11,956 nucleotides of DNA from an uncultured Oscillospiraceae bacterium (lineage in GTDB: Bacteria > Bacillota > Clostridia > Oscillospirales > Oscillospiraceae): contig CAKUNY010000059.1 of NCBI GenBank assembly GCA_934668605.1, positions 1-11,956 of the forward strand, written 5' to 3'. Made by a program: the position numbers and the translations under genes. The notes beneath the pieces were generated by a model that saw nothing but the letters and a program-made list of their open reading frames with translations, searched no databases and was not told the DNA's origin. Positions 11,893-11,956 of this stretch are shown in pieces. Every line of letters starts with the position of its first letter. The first letter of the stretch is position 1.

Positions 11893-11923
11893 GATTTGCA
11901 AGATACGGTTTTATCCCGGTTCC

Positions 11924-11956
11924 AACGGTCGAAGCACTTTGCTTTGGCCGTTTTTT
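11924..11956 (+). terminator. Terminator of the lysine riboswitch expression platform
   Basis: ACGGTCGAAGC (11925-11935) pairs fully with GCTTTGGCCGT (11941-11951), allowing G-U pairs, around an ACTTT loop. A run of six T follows to the end of the window. It begins about 30 bases after the aptamer and competes with the antiterminator described there. Confidence 0.9.

Overview
The window looks like chromosomal DNA from a GC-rich member of the Clostridia (Bacillota), probably a gut Oscillospiraceae/Ruminococcaceae relative. Supporting signs are strong AAAGGAG-type ribosome binding sites, sigma-A promoters with 17-base spacers, an L-box lysine riboswitch, a lipoprotein with a Gram-positive style lipobox, and the DUF2325/DUF3793/flavodoxin gene set typical of Clostridia. 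The species assignment is inference. No phage, IS or CRISPR genes were seen.

Left part, minus strand (1-4376). A MetQ/NlpA-family substrate-binding lipoprotein runs off the left edge. Ahead of it is a leader of about 250 nt with a promoter, a 33-codon reading frame very rich in Met and Cys codons, two mutually exclusive long-range RNA pairings and an intrinsic terminator. This is the layout of a ribosome-controlled attenuator and is the most interesting item here. Upstream of it are a small membrane protein (Sm_multidrug_ex family) and a rhodanese-TtcA fusion, a probable tRNA thiolation enzyme, each with its own promoter. Next comes a three-gene operon, DUF2325-DUF3793-flavodoxin, whose promoter region carries two similar palindromes (GTTA-N8-TAAC) that could bind a metal-responsive repressor.

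Middle, plus strand (4597-8754). A class II P-type ATPase (CaxP/Exp7-like, probably Ca2+ export) has its own promoter and terminator. It is followed by mnmA (tRNA 2-thiouridylase), overlapped by 4 bases by an Rrf2/IscR-type regulator with three cluster-type cysteines. A small repeat element (8795-8938) separates this pair from the next transcription unit.

Right part, plus strand (8940-11956). An O-acetylhomoserine sulfhydrylase gene has a promoter with two palindromic candidate operators and an 18-codon upstream frame. A cluster of perfect hairpins follows, then tcdA (tRNA t6A dehydratase, ThiF/E1-like). The window ends in a promoter, a complete lysine riboswitch and its terminator, controlling a gene beyond the right edge.

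The common theme is sulfur amino acids and tRNA modification: methionine-type uptake, O-acetylhomoserine sulfhydrylation, an Fe-S/cysteine-type regulator, two tRNA thiolases (one with its own rhodanese) and the t6A-cyclising enzyme, whose homologue elsewhere works with a cysteine-desulfurase system. The iron/flavodoxin operon fits the same Fe-S economy. That link is inferred from gene content and proximity only.
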